Source: Paragonimus westermani (Eukaryota; Platyhelminthes; Trematoda; Plagiorchiida; Troglotrematidae). From it: DNA of 64,000 bases. The position numbers were made by a program, and so were the translations under genes. Position 1 is the first letter of the stretch, and each line of letters begins with the position of its first letter. Below the pieces are notes generated by a model, which saw only the letters and a list, made by a program, of their open reading frames with translations, searched no databases and was not told the origin of the DNA. This document shows positions 60,205-64,000 of this stretch, in pieces. The stretch lies in assembly GCA_008508345.1 (NCBI GenBank), contig QNGE01000949.1, positions 142,125 through 206,124 on the forward strand, read 5' to 3'.

Positions 60205-62815
60205 CTAACACTGGTAGTAATAATGATGGTACGAATACTGGAGAGAAGTAAAATAAATCGCTTGAACCCTCTCCAAAGTCACTCCCATCTTACGATGAAT
60301 TAAGAAACAGCCCCTATGAACAGTTAGTTTTCTTTTAAAGTCAGTCATTGTCGAAGATTTTACGATCTTGTTGAACTTATTCCGTAAGTTCACACTTGCT
60401 CGCAAAATAAACGATTATGCGTTATGCCTAGCTTAAATTTGTGTCCTCTTAAGGTGAGTGTCTCCACCACCTTGAAGAGGTTTCCAATGGGGTGATCCCT
60501 CGTGGTCGTGATTTTAAAGAGGAGGAATGTCTTCCCTCAGCCATCTGTAAGCCAATGGGAAGAGGTTCAGGAGCTCCAGTCAGTCTGCATATGAAAATGA
60601 GTAGAAAACCTTAGCCCTTTTCGTTTCACGTCGTGCAGATTCGAGGGCTGCTATTTCTTCCTTCAGGTACGGAGTGTGTGTTTGTACATTCACTTCCAGC
60701 AGTTCCACTACAGAACCGGGGATACGTGCAAAATATTCCGCACGAAATTATACCAGTAGTCTGCTGAGTGCAGTCAACCTGCCATTAGTCTTCTTTGACA
60801 ATACCACTTTACTGGTACAGAGAGTTGTCGAGAGTAGTTCCAAGGTCCTTTTCTTGAAAAACGAAAGTAAGCGGTTGCTGTCCCATCCGGTGGATTATGC
60901 TGACACTGTGCCATAAATACATTATTTTCAACTTACTAGTGTTGAATGGGAGGTTGTTTTCTACCGACTACCGATGTAGTGCGTAGAGATCCCGCTGTAA
61001 GGAAGCAGTCTTCAGGAGAGCGCAGAGTACGTCATACTTTAGTGTCGTCCGCATACATAAGCAGGAGGGAATGACTAACAACCGGTAGTTCGTTCACAGA
61101 TAACAGAAACGACAAAGGGCCTAATGTAGATCCTTGCATGCCACCTGTGGGAGCCTCAAAGACAGTAGACTGCACGCCGTTTACCCATACAGAGTACATC
61201 CCGCCTGATTAGTAGTGTTGGATCCATCTACATAGTTGGTTGTCGTGACCCACACCTGGTAACTTACTAAATCGAATGTGGTGGTTTACTCCATCAAGAG
61301 CCTTAGCAAAGTCTGGGAAGGCAATATCTACTGGGTGGTGCTCTTCTGCAGTCAAGACCTAGCGAGTTAGTGGTGCACGAGCATCTTCTCCGGAATTCGT
61401 GCTGATGGTTCGTTAGCAGCCTAGCGGATTGGAGTCGCACTATTATGCTATCGCCCACTACGCTGCCCATCATCTTGGAGGCACATGGAAACAGTGCTAC
61501 GGGATGGCAGTCGTCTACGAGTTTGTCGCCGCCTTTGTAGATAGGCGAGGTAACACCGCGCTTCGAATGATTGTGAAGGGTACCTAGGATGTATGAGTGC
61601 CGAAACAGCGCAGAAAATGGAGCAGCTAATGTCACAGCACATACCTTAAACAGGATGGGCGGTTGATTGTCGAAGTCTGGTTAATTCTTAGGCTTCAGCC
61701 TGGAAAAATTCGCTCTGAAATTAGACTCCGAGAAATCCGTGGAGATTTCCATTATAGTGACATGATTCAGGCTTGCTAGTTGTACCGCGCTGTCTGGGTC
61801 ACCAAAGGCAGTTACGTATTGGGAGCGGAGTATCTCAACAGTCTCCTGATTGATTGGTGATCAACTAGATGTGCCCATCAGTGATGATACAGCTGACCAA
61901 GATTCCGCAGCGGACGCAACGTATCCACAGAACCGTTTGGGACAGCTAACGATGGCTTCTGTGAGAGTGGCCTGATGATCACGACGGTCCACTGCATAAC
62001 CTGTTATGCACTGATTTCGAGCTTTTTTGTAGGCACTGTGTCCTCTGTGTTAGAAAACAGAAAGCCACCCTACAGAGCTTTTTTTCTTCTGTAAGAGACG
62101 TTTCTTGTAAGCTTTCTGTCGTGGCTTACTTTTACTCATTTTGGGCAGGTATGAAGATACTGCTCTCACCATCACTTCGTTGCAAATGTTTCCGTCCGAG
62201 ACCGCAACGTTTCCGTTAAAAACTTACGGATTTACTAGAAGTCGGCTCGGCGAAAGTTTCGACGAATGGGTTTAGAATACAGAATAATCAGGACGTCCAA
62301 GACTAGCCTAAAAAGGATAACCGCGTGGTCACTAGCCCCCAGAGGAGCATCAACTCCAACAGCGTCTGCGATGTACGGCTCAGTAGTGAGGAGTAAGTTC
62401 AGACGAGATGGGTTATTCTTCTCTCCGTAGCGAGTACATTGTGTACATGTTCCGGTAGGCCGACCTATAATGTGAGATTACGGAACTCCGCAAACTCTGT
62501 GTCGGAAGTCACCCTGCAGACGGATTTAATGTTTGGGAAGTCCAAATCCTTGGCTATTAATACTTGACTGTTTTTGAATGCATCTGCCCGACGGATAGCT
62601 ATGTGCAGGGCCTGAAGCCATTCTGTCGACACAGAAGATGGTTTCTACACTACGCCAATGGTGAAACTGGATCCAGTCACGGCGGGACTGGACCTTGACG
62701 TGGTGTGACGGCTTGCGCATCTCGATGACCTTTTGGGCTAAACTGGACAGAGTTACTCATACCAGGCAGGTCAACAGGTAGAGGTCTGACAAACCACAGT
62801 CTCCTGGTCCTCCAG
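60205..62815 (-). mobile_element. CR1-clade LINE with endonuclease and RT in order, decayed
   Basis: On the minus strand, from high to low coordinates. Endonuclease: AFKNSQVLIAKDLDFPNIKS (about 62590, GDFN reads KDLD), VTSDTEFAEFRNLTL and VGLPEHVH. A linker follows. RT: TLHNHSKRGVTSPIYKGGDK (about 61570), CHPVALFPCASKMMGSVVGD, LLTNHQHEFRRRCSCTTNSL (about 61400); a worn palm and YADD region at 61300-60950; and NLRNKFNKIVKSSTMTDFKR at 60385-60330 near the C-terminus. This family differs from the CR1s at 688-6108 and 14986-19818. It is collinear, with no inversion. The N at 62816 truncates its 5' side. Confidence 0.82.
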
Positions 62816-62816
62816 N

Positions 62817-63796
62817 TAACAATTTGAAACGCCTTTCCTGAAGAGCATTCGAAACGTAGTCCCATCAGACATCGAACCGAAAGAACGCGTCAGGGTTTGG
62901 AAGCAAACCGTATATTTCCAGTAATGTTAAGTAATATGATAAGCGGTTAGTTCTAGCCTAATCTGGGACCAACGTCAGCAACCAAGTGAAGAAAGAAGAG
63001 ATGCGCGTGATGGGCCTCAGCCTACTCGGCGACACTCAAGAGCGCGCCAAGAGAGAAGTGCGTGGAAACTTCGAGTGCGTTAAACAACGTCCGAAAAGGT
63101 CAAGGTCAAACGACTTAGAATAATGGAGGAATAGATGGGTCGTTGGAACAGTGGTGAACATTCGCTGTGTGCAATTAGTTACACGGCTGAAGAAAGCGGC
63201 ACTGAGTTCATATCAGGCCTTCTATAGCAGGCGTACACAGAATCATGCGTACAGAACAGACAATCAATTAAACATGTTTGCAGCCGATATCCTTAGAGAA
63301 GCCACACCATCGCTGGTCACTACAAGACCAAAGACTATTGTCCCATCTCAGATGCTGTCTTCTTTGATTCCCTCAATCCTTTAAACTGTGTCCCACTCGG
63401 CTCCCAGTAACACGATCTGGAAGCGTATGGTATTTGATGAGAGTTTTTTCGCTGGATTGCCTCCTTTCTTGATAATGGAGCTTTTGAAGTTGCGACTGGA
63501 TCAAACCTTTCGTCTCCTTCTTTCATTTCTGGAGGAGTTTCCCGGAGATTAGTGCGAGGTCCTTTGTTATCCCACACTTACCTCAACAACCTTACGAGAA
63601 ATGTTTCCAGCAAAGCCTTCCTATACGCAGGCGACCTAAAAATTTGGAGGACCACCGATTCCAATGCACCTCAGACTGACCTTGACGCGATCAAGCGCCG
63701 GTCGACCGACTGAAGTCTCCCACTAAATGACAATAAATGTGCTCATATGTCACTCGGTGGAGATTCTGGCAATGTTTTCATGAATCATAGTTCGTT
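62817..63796 (+). repeat. N-bounded copy of 18252-19231
   Basis: Exactly 980 bp lie between the Ns at 62816 and 63797, collinear with 18252-19231 and showing five substitutions by eye. It encodes the same CR1 pre-RT and early palm region, including AFLYAGDLKIWR. The mutated YAGD box is shared with the other copy, so both descend from an already defective element or represent one locus placed twice. Confidence 0.92.
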
Positions 63797-63797
63797 N

Positions 63798-64000
63798 TCG
63801 GACAATGGCGGGCGACTATTGCGGCTGTGCGCTGAACATGGGCTGTTTTCAGCCAGCACTAGTTTTAGGCATGGTGCGCGTCATTGCTACACTTGGCGCC
63901 CTCCCTCTGAATCAGACCTGGTCTGAAATAGACCACATAGCTGTTAGTTATAGGTCGCAGATCATGTGTAGCGACCCTATTTGTTTATGGCTAACTGCGT
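63798..64000 (+). pseudogene. RTE endonuclease fragment
   Basis: Plus strand reads GRLLRLCAEHGLFSASTSFR and HGARHCYTWRPPSESDL, then after a one-base frame change SEIDHIAVSYRSQ. This is the RTE block leading to the IDH motif (catalytic His) of the endonuclease. It matches the same region of the intronic RTE (46890-47000) but is better preserved. The window ends inside it, so the RT may follow outside. Confidence 0.82.

Noticed and set aside
1..64000. CRISPR arrays, bacterial operons, rRNA genes or riboswitches
   Set aside because: No regular spacer-repeat structure, no Shine-Dalgarno-linked gene runs, and all recognised content is eukaryotic.

Overview
This is eukaryotic intergenic and intronic DNA, almost certainly from a flatworm (Platyhelminthes); a cestode or trematode is the best guess. 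The evidence is the repeat content: RTE-clade and CR1-clade LINEs, Ty3/gypsy elements with a Cys-Trp-Tyr-His gag/pol cassette, a Penelope-like element and a MULE-type transposase, all resembling families I know from parasitic flatworms, in AT-leaning, gene-poor DNA with a 10 kb intron. I cannot fix the species. No bacterial operon, rRNA gene or CRISPR array is present, and I could not support a tRNA.

The one host gene I can support is CHMP2B, an ESCRT-III subunit on the minus strand. One exon (55040-55372) encodes the N-terminal helices and a second (45013-44738) the C-terminal half with the MIM-like tail. They join in phase 0 across an intron of about 10.0 kb, with a GTGAGT donor and a TAG acceptor. 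The predicted product is 202 aa. The intron holds two decayed RTE LINEs, both antisense to the gene.

Layout. 1-6108: CR1 LINE material, with a tandem 1,163-bp 3'-end unit, an RT half on the minus strand, an endonuclease half on the plus strand and an inverted copy of the 3' tail. 7746-9458: MULE-like transposase relic. 10019-14836: two adjacent Ty3/gypsy relics. 14986-19818: a second CR1 with its endonuclease half inverted relative to its RT half, apparently sitting inside the gypsy RNase H region, which resumes at about 19992 and runs through integrase to about 21480. 23880-24430: CR1 RT scrap. 24431-41199: mostly anonymous, with a LINE RT scrap and members of a dispersed repeat family. 41408-42310: Penelope-like RT. 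44738-55372: CHMP2B. 57540-59020: a third gypsy relic of another lineage. 59940-60203: RTE 3' tail ending in an ATG microsatellite. 60205-62815: minus-strand CR1 with endonuclease and RT. 62817-64000: an N-bounded CR1 copy, then an RTE endonuclease fragment.

Every transposon protein seen is broken by stops or frameshifts, and several lack catalytic residues, so nothing here looks autonomously active. The five single N characters (488, 5259, 15628, 62816, 63797) each abut duplicated sequence, so local order and copy number there should be distrusted. I found no convincing novel biological system. The most interesting points are the split CHMP2B gene, the repeated head-to-head CR1 architecture, near-identical LINE 3' tails beside badly decayed coding regions, and the unnamed dispersed repeat.
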